Source of the DNA: Gnetum montanum | Lineage: Eukaryota > Streptophyta > Gnetopsida > Gnetales > Gnetaceae | NCBI GenBank assembly: GCA_015680685.1 | Contig: MNCI01038110.1 | Span: 814,519-859,959 of the forward strand | Reading direction: 5' to 3' | Length of the DNA: 45,441 nucleotides | Shown here: positions 32,901 through 44,500 of the stretch, one piece after another | How positions within the stretch are numbered: the stretch's first letter is position 1 | Layout of the letters: every line of letters begins with the position of its first letter | Translations under genes and position numbers: made by a program | The notes under the pieces: generated by a model | Told to the model about the DNA's origin: nothing | What the model saw: only the letters and a program-made list of their open reading frames with translations | Database searches by the model: none

Positions 32901-33515
32901 GGATTTGTGGTGGTAAAATCCATCATTGATGATTTTTTATATCATGGCTATGTTGCAAATGGCATTGATGTGTTATAGTTTGTTGTTTATGGTGTTGACT
33001 AAGTCTAATATGTAGCTATAACGGGTATGGGATTTGTTGTAGTAGGTTGTAGAGGATTGGAAGATGGTGGCACCATGCCCATGGAGAAAAAAAAGGCATT
33101 AGGAAAAGGTTTTGTAATGTTGGGGGATGTTTTTTGGAATAGTTCTCCAAGGATTTTTTTCAAGCTCATATTTTGCCCTAAATTCATCCTTCTCTTCCTA
33201 TTGTTTCCCAAAGGTAGGTTGGTCATCTTCCTCTTCTATGGCAATGAATTGGGCTAGAAAACTAGAATAGACATCATTAAGGAAAATTTCTTATTACAAG
33301 GAAGCAATGTACTCTTTCCTACCCTTGTGTATAAGCTCAAACTTCCTTTTGGCCTTAGCTTAAATTCATAGAATTAACATGCCTATTTGTATTTTGGTAC
33401 AAATGAAGTTATAATGATCTTCATTTATGGTTACAAAATTGGGACTCTCCCCTCTGACTTTCAAAGATCACCTACACTTAATGACTATAGCATCTTTGGG
33501 ATCATACACCCTCAT
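29940..33515 (-). pseudogene. Tat gag-protease ORF, complete in length but full of stops
   Basis: From ATG at 33515 to a stop at 29940-29942, about 1,192 codons. In order: an N-terminal domain (INEDHYNFICTKIQ, ~33420); FELIHKGRKEYIAS (~33340); gag capsid core with LISLVVPSL (~32550), ALEWYCAFPMRSISSMEDL (~32370) and YNLKPRTVLDPLMKVKQGP (~32290); a CCHC-like remnant FHYHQLHDHDTDFYLALK (~31600); repeated (S/P)FI(I/V)(K/R)V motifs (~31420-31250); and aspartic protease from LTFCDRKIKVN (~30630) through VHVDGAVTNVI to NLILERP, GGEIIIHGDS and ..MPL, stop. Nearly all internal stops are TAG or TAA at Gln or Trp positions; a frameshift lies near 30100. Gag packages RNA; protease cuts the polyprotein. 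The plus-strand copy at 41598 matches throughout. Confidence 0.85.
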
Positions 33516-34726
33516 GACTTGTTTGTATGATCTTTGCTAGTGAAGGTGAAGGACAATTTCATGGATTTTTGAAAAGGCATGGTTATAGTGCTGATAATTG
33601 ATTAAGAATTGGCTATAAATGTCAAAATAGGAGTAAATTCTAGTGAATGGAATTAAAAAACTCTTAGATAAAATGAAAATGATAAAAAATGATATACTTC
33701 CTATAATTAGTAAGTGGGGGATAAGGGGGGTTTACGTCTTTACTAGGAATAGAATATTGACAATGTTGGCCTTAAACCTCATCCAAGTTAGCTTCCCAAG
33801 TGCCTCTACACTAGGTATGGAAAAGGGGAAAAGGAGGCAAGATAATGAAAATCTCATACCTTTTTATTTCAATGTTGGAGAGAGGGGGAAAAGTTTAAAG
33901 ACCAAAATGGAAACTTGGCAATTTTCAAAGATGATTTTGGTAGGTTTTCACCTTTCACCAAAAAGGAGAAAAAAGTAGGCTTGGTTGTTATGGAAACCAA
34001 TGTTGGTTTAGTGACAAAGATTATGACAACAAAAATTAAATCTCTATCAAGGCTTCCACAGTGGATTTGTTCTAAAAATTCACAACAAATGTTGTGAAAT
34101 TCTAGAATCCAAACCACTTGTAGCTTCCATGCTAAGGTTTTTTCCATAATGGGGAGTAATGGTAGCATTGGATTCCTTGGGAGTTTTGGCTAAAAAATGA
34201 TGTTTGACTTGAAAAAATAGTAGATCTAGTTATAAAATTAGTTTCAAACTTCACCAACGTTGGCCTTCCAACTACTTTCACACTAGTTATGGAAGAGGGA
34301 TGAAAGAAGGAAGGTGAGATGATGGGAATATCACACCTCCTACCTCAACATTGATGGGGAAAAGGCTGAAAACCAAAGTGGAAAGTTAATATTTTTTCAC
34401 TAAAATTGATTTTAGGCAGTTTCTCATTTCCTTAGCTTGGAAAAATTGGAGGGAAAGTCAAATCATGGATGAGTTGAACAATCCACTTTCAGAAGCTAGA
34501 AAATAAAATTTTGGCAATAAAATAAATTGGAGGAGGGGTATCAACATTGGCTTTGGATTGTAAATTTCATAGCAAATCCCAACCACCTACAACTTCCACA
34601 TTGTAGTTTTGATCAAAAGGGGGGAAAGACCAATGTTGATTTTTCAATGGTTTTGGTACAAAAATTAAGGCAAAGCTTGCAAAATAATAACAAGAAGAGT
34701 AGATTTGCCTATAGAATTTAGGTGAA
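33516..34726 (-). other. 5' leader of the Tat-like element
   Basis: The non-coding leader between primer site and gag. It contains diverged dyad words (for example TTCCATGCTAAGG near 34127 and CACACTAGTTATGGAAG near 34278), and repeated 'GGGGAAAAG..AAAACCAAARTGGAAA' blocks near 33880 and 34355, so it is made of units related to the 180-bp array. Confidence 0.5.
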
Positions 34727-34742
34727 GGTCCTCCTAGTGCCA
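34727..34742 (-). other. Primer-binding-site candidate of the Tat-like element
   Basis: Minus strand TGGCACTAGGAGGACC, 8 nt after the 5' LTR end (34751). It begins with the TGG complementary to a tRNA CCA end and resembles the site in the second Tat copy (41085-41102). I do not assign the tRNA. Confidence 0.5.
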
Positions 34743-34750
34743 TGGAAATA

Positions 34751-36423
34751 TTTTGTCATAGAAAACCTCAATTTCTAGAATGAAAACCAAGGATCCTCAA
34801 TGTAAGTAGTTCCCCAACCTTGAATTCCTAGGGTCTTCACAATAAAAATGGGATTTAGGCCCCCTGGCTAGTCCAATAGATCAACCAAGAAATTAGGAGA
34901 TGAAAAACATGGAAATATGAAAAAATCTGAATAATTCACAAATAATAACTTTAATTTTCTTAAACACAAAACTTAAAACTTAAAACTTTATTAAGAAAAG
35001 AATAAAGAATAAGTTACAGAAATGTTATAAATGGTGTCTGGATGAGTNNNNNNNNNNNNNNNNNNNNNNNNNNNNNNNNNNNNNNNNNNNNNNNNNNNNN
35101 NNNNNNNNNNNNNNNNNNNNNNNNNNNNNNNNNNNNNNNNNNNNNNNNNNNNNNNNNNNNNNNNNNNNNNNNNNNNNNNNNNNNNNNNNNNNNNNNNNNN
35201 NNNNNNNNNNNNNNNNNNNNNNNNNNNNNNNNNNNNNNNNNNNNNNNNNNNNNNNNNNNNNNNNNNNNNNNNNNNNNNNNNNNNNNNNNNNNNNNNNNNN
35301 NNNNNNNNNNNNNNNNNNNNNNGGGGGGTTCAATTGTGCAAGAGTTCAAATCCCATTGAAGCCAATGTGATGTGCCTGATAATCTAGGTGCTAAGCCACT
35401 CTTAATGCTATTGAACCTTCCTTCACTACTACAACCTTGGATCTACAAGTTTGGTCATTCAAGGCTATAATGCTTTCATCTTGGGATTCAAGAAAATGCA
35501 TGTATGGAAACTTGTAAGAGCTCTTGAGTGCTTGAAAATTCCCCAAGTGTGGAATTGTGAAAAATGGTTGAATCTTTGGCAAGAATTTGCTTGACAAAAA
35601 ATGTTCCATTTTGTTAAAAATGTTGAATGTGTAAATGGTGTTGAAGGCTAGCTTTTATAGGACCTCTAGGCTATCATGGAGTTTCAAATTGGCTATGATT
35701 TGGTTGCAAATTGGCTTTGAATTAGGTACAAATTTGGCTGAAAAATGGCTACAAATTTAGGTAAGATGGGTGTCCAAATTTGGGGTGTTACTATCCATAG
35801 TAATCACTTTCCCCAATGGCCATTTTGTTTAATATAAATAGTAATTAGGGCACATTTTCCATGTTGGATATGAATTTTCCATGCTAAGCTCTCCACCATG
35901 CTTGTTGAAGTGGATGCTCAACATTGAAGTGCATGAATTAATGAATTTTGTTTCTTGTGGCTTCCATGCTAGGGGATTGAATTTTCCTTGCTGGGAAAAA
36001 AATTTCTAGGCTCAGGGAAAAGTTTTCAAGTTGTGCATTTTTTCTCCATATTGAAGGGGGAAAATTTTCCAAACACCCATCCTTCCACATTGGGGGTAGG
36101 TGAGACCTACCTCCTTGAAAGTGTTTCCAACGTAGAAAAATGCATACCCTCCATAAAACCCATAAAATTTCCTTTTTTTGCATTCAAAAAGGCATGTTTA
36201 GTCCCCAAGCCTAAATATAGACACTAGGTAACTTTTTTCACTTGGGGAATGAGGATTTAGCCACTTATGAGGCATTCTTTAGCCCCAAAAGTATAAAGTA
36301 TGTGAAATTGCCCTTTGTGGGTTATAATTTTTACATTAATAATGAAAATTTACATCAGGTTTCATGGGGTGAAAGATACATGATGAAGATTGCCTATAAT
36401 ATGCAAAATTTTATAGTGTTTCA
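34751..36423 (-). repeat. 5' LTR of the Tat-like element (contains assembly gap)
   Basis: 1,673 bp including 275 N; about 1,398 bp known, against 1,451 bp for the other LTR. It starts TGAAACACTATAAAATTTT at 36423 on the minus strand. The inner end reads TTTTGTCATA where the other LTR has TGTTGTGATA, so the final CA (minus strand) has decayed. Confidence 0.88.
35048..35322. other. Assembly gap (275 N)
   Basis: Unknown bases inside the 5' LTR. The other LTR has only 11 bp at the matching place (15890-15900), so the gap length is an estimate or hides an insertion. Confidence 1.
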
Positions 36424-36428
36424 ATAAG
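36424..36428. repeat. Target-site duplication ATAAG, right copy
   Basis: Matches 15589-15593 exactly and directly follows the CA end of the right LTR. Confidence 0.85.
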
Positions 36429-37640
36429 GTTCCCCACCTTCCTTATCATCTTTAATTATTGGCCTCAACTACTTCTAAATTGAGGTTACCCTTTGATTAA
36501 TAGTGAGTAGTGTTGTAGTAATTTTTAAAATAGTTTTCATGATTTCTTACTACCCCACTTGAAGTGTCCTCAATTGATGCCTCATTTCAGCTTTGAATTC
36601 ATATTCATTATTTCCATGTTGAATTAACATGGAACTAGGCTTCAAGGATTTATTGATAAATGGATCCAACCTAATAAAGATATTAAGAAACCTAGTCAAA
36701 TATTCTTTTTTTAGTTGTAACAGAGTAGCCTTGGTACTTGTAGATGGCTCTAGAACTTTTACTTTCCTCAAAAAAGTAGAAATTAAGAATGAAAAATAGA
36801 GATAGAATATCTCATGATCATGGTGATATGCCATGTATTGAATGAAAAGATAGACATAATTAACTTATTTCTAATACTTTAATTCCTTCATATCTTGTAG
36901 CATAAAACTCAGAATATAAGACACATGGGTAGATGAAAGGACATTGGTGATGATCATTCTTGTTATCACTCATTTCTTCTTTTTTAGATTGGCAACTTTC
37001 ACCCCTTGTAGCAAGATTCTAGAGCTATTAGATTCTCCTATGAATTAATGAAATAATTAATACTATTTTTATATTGGATATGAGGCAAAAAATATCCTTT
37101 TACTCATTTGGGAGTTAAAATCATAGTCATTTTTTTTATGAAAGAGACTAGGTAGCACTTCTTTGGGTCGTACTTAGTAATATGGAGTTTTAGGTTCCTA
37201 TAAAATTTAAAAATTTCTTCATGATAAAACCATTCTATCAAGGGTTTCATGCAAATAAAACATCCTAATGCTTCGATCCCATACTAAATATTAGGATTAG
37301 TGGGTTCAAACCACTCAAAAAGATTAGCTTTGAGATTGTATTGGGTGATCTTTAAGTTTTTTATTTTAGGAGCTTCAAGGAAAAGAAAAAGATAATTCAA
37401 CAAATTAAAATTATTGGTAAAACCCTTGCTTGAAAAACCCATGCATACCTTGCCTTCTATCATGGAAGATGAAACCATTTATAGCTACAAAAAAAACCTA
37501 AAATAATCAAAGGATTTAATCTTTTACTCAAATTAAAAGAACATGACAAATTCAAGGCAAAATTACCTCTCTTATCTTGGATTGTTGGTCTTTCTTGAGC
37601 ATGCTTTCCCTATACTACCACTTTATCCTAATGCCCTATT
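36429..37640 (-). pseudogene. Spliced-looking pseudogene interrupted by the Tat element
   Basis: Minus-strand frame from a 3' splice site (TTTTTTTTGTAG, ending 37485) through MVSSSMIEGKVCMGFSS (37478), ITQYNLKANLFEWFEP, FICMKPLIEWFYHEEI (~37255) and KLHITKYDPKKCYLVSF. After one frameshift near 37030 it runs through GVKVANLKKKK, MIITNVLSSTHVSYILSFML, YMAYHHDHEIFYLYFSF (~36840) and YEFKAEMRHQLRTLQVG to KDDKEGGEPY at the insertion site. Stops are TAG/TAA at positions that look like Gln. It resumes at 15588. An upstream exon ending KKDQQSKIRE with donor GAG|GTAATT (~37572) joins it across an ~87-nt intron. I do not recognise the protein; it could be a retroelement extra ORF or a host gene. Confidence 0.5.
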
Positions 37641-38568
37641 CTTGTTGTGAATGCTTACTTCCCTTGTTGGTCTTGACACTCCTCCATTAGTCACACTACT
37701 CCTCTATTATGTTAGGGTTGATCCCTATGGTTATTGTTGCTATTATTTTAAATATCCTTTGTCACTATTTTACTGTGCCTATAATTTTTTATTTAATTTT
37801 TTATATTGTGGCTCATCACTTAATCTATGGCTATCAATTATAATTAGATCAATTTCTATTACTTAATCACTAAAAATTGATAACTATTTTAGAAGGTATT
37901 TTCAACCTATTGATTTCTATCACTCAAGTGCCAATAAAATACCATACACTTTGAATTTTTTGATACTTATAAATTATGATTAAGTTAATTAGGATCAATA
38001 TCTCCATATTGATTAACCTCACTTGAGTACTAATAAAATGAAAATGCTTGGGTTTTCTAGGACTTATCGATTAACATCAATATGGATGATTAAAATTAAT
38101 ATGTTTTTATATCTTATGTCATTTAACATCAATTTGGTGATGTTAATTGATATATGTCCAAGACATAATGGTTTTTATTTATCAATTGAATTATGTCAAT
38201 TTATATACTTATATCATTCAATCATGAGTCATTGTTGGGATCGATTTGCCACAATAACAGTGTATAATTAATCAATTACTAAAAAATTTATTCTTCTAAT
38301 CCCTTTTATCATTATGCTTGGGATTTATTATGTAGTGTAAGAGAAATAATTATTAAATATAAATTCATTGAAAAGGTTCATAAAACATCCCAAAGAAAAT
38401 TCATGTAATAGCCCATAGAAAAAATTTATTTAATTTGATGGAAATATAAAGGTAGATATAATTTCTTTATTTTCCCCAAAAACCTTGCATTATGACCTTG
38501 TATTAATGAAATTTATGGTAGTTTTTAATGTAAAAATTAGGATCTATAGCCCACATGTTGTAGATCTC
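37641..38568. other. Unassigned AT-rich sequence
   Basis: No gene seen. It contains ACATCAATTTGGTGATGTT-type words (~38120), similar in style to 14627-14650. Confidence 0.4.
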
Positions 38569-38720
38569 ATGCATCTTAGCTTGTAAAGGCTAAAAAATGC
38601 TTCACAGGGTATGAATGCCTTGTATCCTAGCTTATGGAAGCCAAAAAATGCTCCATAGGCTACAAATTCCATGTATTCTAGCTTGTAGAGTTTGAAAATT
38701 CTTTGCAACCTAAAAAAGTT
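38569..38720. repeat. 51-bp tandem repeat, three copies
   Basis: Units at 38569, 38620 and 38671 share TNTAGCTTRTRGARGCYNAAAAAATGCT, with the third most diverged. Confidence 0.75.
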
Positions 38721-39426
38721 TGTGTTTAAATCTCATATAGTGAGAATTATAGCTCCACACACTAGGCAATCTATAGAGACAACATGTGGGGGAAATAAAT
38801 TAGCTTAAAATACTCATAAGCTCTTAGAAAGTATCCAAAAAAAATTGTAAAATTTGCTAGAAATCTATAAAAAATCATGGCAAAATTAATTAGCAAAACA
38901 TTAGGACCCATAGCCTATTTAAGTAAGAATTTGCTTCATTACAAGGACTTTTGGATCATTTTTTCACTAGCTACACTTGAAACTTTTAGAGTAGTGGAGG
39001 TAGTCAAAAGTTCACAACTATTCCTCCCTAGTCCAGACCATCCAGATGAGAGAAGATTTATGGTAAGAAAATCTAAGAGCAGATTGATTAGAGAAGAACA
39101 AATGTAGACCTTATGGTAGAATAAACCCTATTGGTTGCATAAGACATCAAAGTTATTTATGTGTTCTTAGGTTTTTACAATCTATAATCTATATTTTCTA
39201 AACCTTTGTTTATATAGTTCATTAATACAAATTTGTAATTTTCTCTATTTTACTACGTTATATCCTTTATTTCTTTGTTCTCATTCTCGAATCTTGTGCT
39301 TGAAACACCATTGCATACATTTTTTTCATCTTTATTTTCTAATTAGTAATGGATTTCTAGGTCCTTGTGGGATTGACAATGAAACACCACTAAATATAGA
39401 CTATGGCATCTTGACTACAAATTTAG
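38721..39426. other. Unassigned sequence with one short open frame
   Basis: An open frame at 38877-39107 (+, 76 codons, ending KSKSRLIREEQM) has ordinary composition but no recognised motif and no neighbours supporting it. The following 39190-39420 is AT-rich and resembles an LTR tail in texture only. Confidence 0.3.
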
Positions 39427-39960
39427 GTAAGTGTTGAGACTATGCTCACCTCTAGTTGAGAGTGTAGTTAGCATGAAGGCTATATTTTGCAATTTTTTCT
39501 AAGTGTTGAGACTACACTCAACTCTAGTTGAGAGCATATTCAACTTCTTGTGGAGAGCATCATCAAACTCTCACGGAGAGCATAGTTAGCATGAAGGCTA
39601 GTTTTGCACATTTTCTAAGTGTTGAGACTACGCTCAACCCAAATTGAGAGTGTAGTTAGCCTCTCATAAAGAGTGTAGTCAACAAGAAGCCTAGTTTTGC
39701 AAATTTTATTAAGTGTTAAGACTACGCTCAACCCTAGTTGAGAGCATCATCAACCTTTTGTAGAGAGTGTAGTTAGCAAGAAGCAAGTTTATACTCTCCA
39801 TCAATCTAGAGCATAGTTAGCCTCTAGTGGAGAGTAAAGTTAGCACATGATCATTTTTTGCATTTTTTAAAGTGTGGGACTACGCTCTCCCCTAGTCCAA
39901 AGCATAGTGAAGCATAGTTAGCTAGAACAGTCCCTAGTAGCCTCCATATCATAGCAATGA
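39427..39960. repeat. Variable-length tandem array built on GAGAGYRTAGTTAGC
   Basis: Five units begin AAGTGTTGAGACTACGCTCAACC (near 39427, 39500, 39617, 39711 and 39869). Their lengths vary from about 73 to 158 bp because the inner 15-bp word GAGAGYRTAGTTAGC is itself repeated a variable number of times. The same inner word recurs at about 40240-40260 and 41385-41430, on both sides of the LTR end. Confidence 0.8.
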
Positions 39961-40159
39961 TGCTAAGCTCAACTCCAAAATGTAGTCAACTCACCTTTAG
40001 CAAGCATAGTTGGAAAAATCATTTTATTTTGTATCCCATTTCACCCCAAAATTGTAATGATGCTTAACCCCATGTTAGAGTGTGGATAACATAGCCTTGT
40101 GGAGCGTAGCATCTAAGTTTCATTTTTCAAGTACCTTACATTCTTCTTGGCACACACAT

Positions 40160-40658
40160 GTGGTTGGCAGCATAGTCATAGTCTCATAGTTTTACGAAGT
40201 TCAATAGAGCATAGAAAAGCACAAAACCACTAGCCCAATGGAGAGCATAGTTGGGAGAGAGCATAGTCCCAACCATTCCCATTGCCACATGGTAGCCATC
40301 CCACATCTTTTGCTAGCCCTAGGCCTATAAATACTAGCATCCTCAATGTTCTTAGGATTGGAAAATTGATAAACCAGAGAGTTGGAAAATCTAAGGAGCA
40401 CTTGGGAGAAGACCAAAGGCATATTTGTGAATTTGTAGATCATTGTAGACCATCATAGTCCACCAGAACACTACAACCAATGGTACATCATGATGGCCAA
40501 CTCAAAAAATGTAGACACCTTAGTAGAATGCTGACATTTGTACCTAGACACCTCAAAGATTGTGACTATGTTGTCGACTATGCCTATTGTACATTATGTA
40601 CTTTCTAACTCCTTTTAGTGTTAACTACGTGCAGCCCCATTTGGGGTGGTGTTCCACT

Positions 40659-40720
<62 letters not shown>

Positions 40721-41074
40721 ATTTTTTTTTGCTTTACTTGCATTTTTCATTATTTTACCTCATAGCTACACCAAAAAATACACTTTGGTGGTGGTCTACA
40801 TGTGTTGACACTACCCACTTCACCAAAACTCTTGACTATGCTCAACCCCACTAACACCATTAACATCGTAAACATCGCTTTCACACTTAGCATCATATCA
40901 GATCAACATTGTGGCCAGCCACACTACACCCCCATTGTGTTTCTTAAGTACCTATTTAATTAGCTAGACCATCCAGGGCACCCAGTCTCTACCTCAAATA
41001 GGCCCTCATGCAGATTTAGGGTTAGGCTGTGCACCCATGAACCTCGATGTTCCAATTGTCGATGTTTTTAGTCA
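40160..41074 (+). repeat. LTR 3' portion of the second Tat element
   Basis: Inferred from context: CCTATAAATA (~40323) as TATA box, then a block ending GATGTTTTTAGTCA at 41074, matching the relic at 2410-2560 and followed by a primer-site candidate and then Tat gag. The left limit is not visible; the array at 39427 may be part of its U3. Confidence 0.5.
40662..40717. repeat. (CT)n microsatellite
   Basis: About 27 uninterrupted CT dinucleotides inside the LTR. Open frames over it (40587-40854, Ser-Leu repeats) are artefacts of the repeat. Confidence 0.97.
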
Positions 41075-41084
41075 TTAAGGTTTC

Positions 41085-41102
41085 TAGAACTAGAAGGAGG
41101 GC
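41085..41102 (+). other. Primer-binding-site candidate of the second Tat element
   Basis: TAGAACTAGAAGGAGGGC, 10 nt after the LTR end, close to the minus-strand TGGCACTAGGAGGACC of the other copy. The leading TGG has become TAG. Confidence 0.45.
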
Positions 41103-41597
41103 TTAACAATTTTCATTTTTAGACTCTATTGTGGTTTTCTCATGTGATCTCTATATCATAGTTTCTAGCTTTAGGCCAACATAGACTATAACACCCCTGT
41201 GGGCCTATTGCACGTGCACTAGTAGCTAGATCTTAGGCTAGCATAGGTGTTGTCTACTAACCAATTAGTGTAGATTGGACCCTATAGTCAATTCCCCTGG
41301 AACCCCTCGTAGCAATCCACAACACACATGTCCACTATCTTTCAGATTTTTGATGCTTTTAGTTAGAGTGTTGTTGTCTCCAATGTAGATAGCATAGTTA
41401 GCTCTCTAGTTTGGAGAGTGTAGTTAGCATAGTCAATGGTGTTAGTAGTACTTCATAATTAGCAACCATTGTAATCTCCTCATGCAAATTAATCTGCATC
41501 CATGAAACTAGAACAACCTTTAATTTTAGTCCCAAGCACACTAAACATTTGTCCCATCCAATATGAGACTAGGATTGACAACCTTGGGAATCTCATA
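41103..41597 (+). other. Leader of the second Tat element
   Basis: Non-coding. It carries two more copies of the GAGAGYRTAGTTAGC word (~41385-41430). It is shorter than the 1.2 kb leader of the other copy and lacks its dyad units. Confidence 0.4.
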
Positions 41598-44500
41598 ATG
41601 GCAAAGACAAGGTAATCTGTTAGGGTACATAGTCAAGACCTAGAGTATGCCATGCTAAGTGATGAGCAATACAACTTTATATGTGCAAATATTCAAGCAA
41701 GGCCATCTGTAGACTACTTGGACATGGAAGAAAAATGAAGCTATGAACTAATCCATTGGAATGGATGGGAGTATATCCCCTCCTCACTTGATATCATCAC
41801 ACTCAGAGAGCCCTACCATTGGATGTTAGTCTAGCTCATCTATGTAGGTGAGCATAGCATAGGAATGAACTATGAGGAGCCCCTATAGGAAGAAGAGGAT
41901 GATTTTAAATCTCTCTTTGAGCACAAGGGCTCTTTCCACACCATCTTCCAACTAGCAGTCCCTAGTTTGGCTCTTTCATAGTCTCGTTCACCCATTCTCC
42001 TTGAGATAATCATAACACCCACATCAACTTCCTACTCTACCATGCCTATGTCAACACTTGTGATAGTGATGCATCAAGCACAACATACACATTATGATGC
42101 AGTAACCCTCTTTAGCTTGCCCTTCATGGCATCATTTCCACTCATTTAGCCATTACTATCTGTAGTAACTGGATCATCTTAACCATGCATCCACAAAATG
42201 CCCATCTCTAGGCTCTAAGTGACTTAGGCATCCTACATCTTGCCTATTTTGTCAACACAACTAGCAATGGCCCAACCCATGTATGCATTTCCTACCTTGA
42301 TCATCATCCCTACAATAGAACCCACTCATCAAGCACATTCTATGATTCTACAACCTACAACTAGGCCATGGACGACAAAGCTAGTCCAATAGTAAATTGT
42401 GTAGCTACCACAACTAACTGGAACATCTCAAAACTTAGACTAGGCATTCTAGATGATCCAAAGCTTGACAAAATAAGTGATGGACTTCTACCAAGAAAAC
42501 CTTATAAGTCTTGTCGTCCCACCTCTAACTCTTTCAACTAGAGTTCCACTACCTCAGTTCAACAAATACAATGATGAGAAGGACCCCAATGCACTTCTGG
42601 TCACATTCAGATCAAAGTATTTTCTATTTCAAGCATGGTTACATGCCATCATATGTGTTTTCCATGTCACTCATTGGCAAAGTGTTAGATTGGTGTCATG
42701 CGCTACCTAGAAGCTCCATCTTCTCTTTGGCAGACCTCTTGGGCTAATTCATGATGCACTTCAAATACAACTTGAAGTTGGAGACCACCTTAGATCAATT
42801 AATGTAAGTCAATCAAGGCCACCTAAGGCCTATGTAGAAATTCATTCAATGCTATAGTGCTTCACTAAACAAAATACAAAGGCTAATAGTAGAAGCACAT
42901 CTCCTAGCCATTTTTAATGGCATAGTTAATGACTTTATAAAGTTAATGGTGTACTACCTAGGCCACCAGTTCCTAAGCTAAGCCTTCACCCAAACCAAGA
43001 GCATATAAGATGCACCAAAAGCTAGCAAGGACCAGGCCTATGTGGCCTACAAAAACTAGGATGTAAAGAGAGAGAAGGATAAGGGAAATTAGAATGCAAT
43101 AGTAGCAACTATGACCAAAGAGGCCAAAGCAACCAACCCAAGGCCAATAGCTAGGTAGCCCAAAGCAATAACTAACAACAAAGCCACTGACCCTAGCACA
43201 AGGGCAACCAACCAGACTACATCCTTAGTGGCCACAATGCAAGCTATCACAAGGCCTAACTTTGAGTGCAAGGATCGCTCTAGGTAGACCTTGTTTCCAT
43301 TAAAACCATTAGAGCTACCAGATCAACTATTAAACGCTAAACACATCTAGTAGAAGCAAATGTCTAAGGATGTCCATAAGAAACATGATAGATATTATGA
43401 GCTACTAAGGAATCACACATCGGTGGCCCCAAATGAGCCCTGAGTCCCAAAGAATTTTAGGCTGGATCAATTTTACCACTACCACTAGTTTCCCAACCAT
43501 AACACTGACTTTTGCATAGCCTTGCAAGACAATCTACAAAGGAAAATTAATAGAGGTAATCTAGTACTTTACTTTACAAACACAATTAGGCCTTAAAATG
43601 AGTCTATGAGGGTGTACAACAACCCTATAAGCCCAAATGATTCTAGCTATGTCATAAACTCTATTAGCATTAATAACAACCTAGAATCGATGTAGTAGCC
43701 ATTTGTGGTCTAGGTGTCCTTTGGTAGTGTAAGAGATCCCTCAGTCGCCACAGATTTGAGGCCTCCATTCATTGTTAGAGTGTCACTTCAAGCATCCATA
43801 ATGCCCTTCATAGTTAAGGTTTCCCTACAAGTTGAATCAACAATAATGGTTCAGCAATCCTTCATCATCCAAGTGCCACAACATGCTAGCCTCTCACTTG
43901 CCTAAAACACAATAGTGGCTAATGTGTCAGTTCCTTCCTTTTCAAGGGGAAGCCTCATTGGCAACATTGGCAAGCCCTTGAAGTGGAAACATAGGAGACC
44001 CAATGAGCATATTCTAGATAGGATGGCTAGGGAACATCAAGACCAAAAAGTGCTAGTTCTGCCAAAACCATTTCCCATATTTGCAGTTCCTATGGCCAAA
44101 ACAATTAAAGAGAATACAACAAGAAAACCACTAGGGAGCATGGAGGCCCCTACAAAAACTAGGCAAATAAAGCCTAAGTTGCCTCCATAAGAGATCCATC
44201 TCTTAGGCCACATAGAAGAAGTTAAGGCCAGCAAAAACATGACTAATGACAAACACTTCATGGATTCATCAGCCCAAGTCAAACAAGTGCTCCAATAGAA
44301 GAACACAACATTTAGCTTGTATGACCTAATCATGACCTCATCTACCCATCATGAAGCACTAGTGCATATTTTGACTTCATCCCTATTACAAAGGACATCC
44401 CTATAGATGAGGCCTCTATCCATGTAATGATGTTTCCTATCATGACACAAGAATTAAGTTCTACATCCCTAGCATTTTGCAATGAAGCAATTAAGATCAA

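Larger units (their letters stand above)
15594..36423 (-). mobile_element. 20.8 kb Tat-like Ty3/gypsy element, coded on the minus strand
   Basis: Direct LTRs 15594-17044 and 34751-36423, perfect ATAAG target duplication, polypurine tract next to the left LTR and a primer-site candidate next to the right LTR. The order along the minus strand is: LTR, leader, gag-protease (33515-29940), 29-bp repeats, opposite-strand spliced gene, ~180-bp dyad array, 29-bp repeats, RT/RNase H/integrase (19936-17281), 29-bp repeats, LTR. The size, the DGG-type protease and the extra ORF point to the Tat/Ogre lineage. The two sense ORFs are 10 kb apart. The RT palm is deleted and the first RNase H Asp is changed, so it cannot move on its own. 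Confidence 0.9.

Noticed and set aside
35014-35359. ORFs spanning the N block
   Set aside because: Unknown bases only.
40587-40854. Two overlapping Ser-Leu-rich ORFs
   Set aside because: They are translations of the (CT)n run.
43089-44333. Hydrophobic minus-strand ORFs at 43089-43271 and 44037-44333
   Set aside because: They are antisense shadows of the Tat gag-protease frame.
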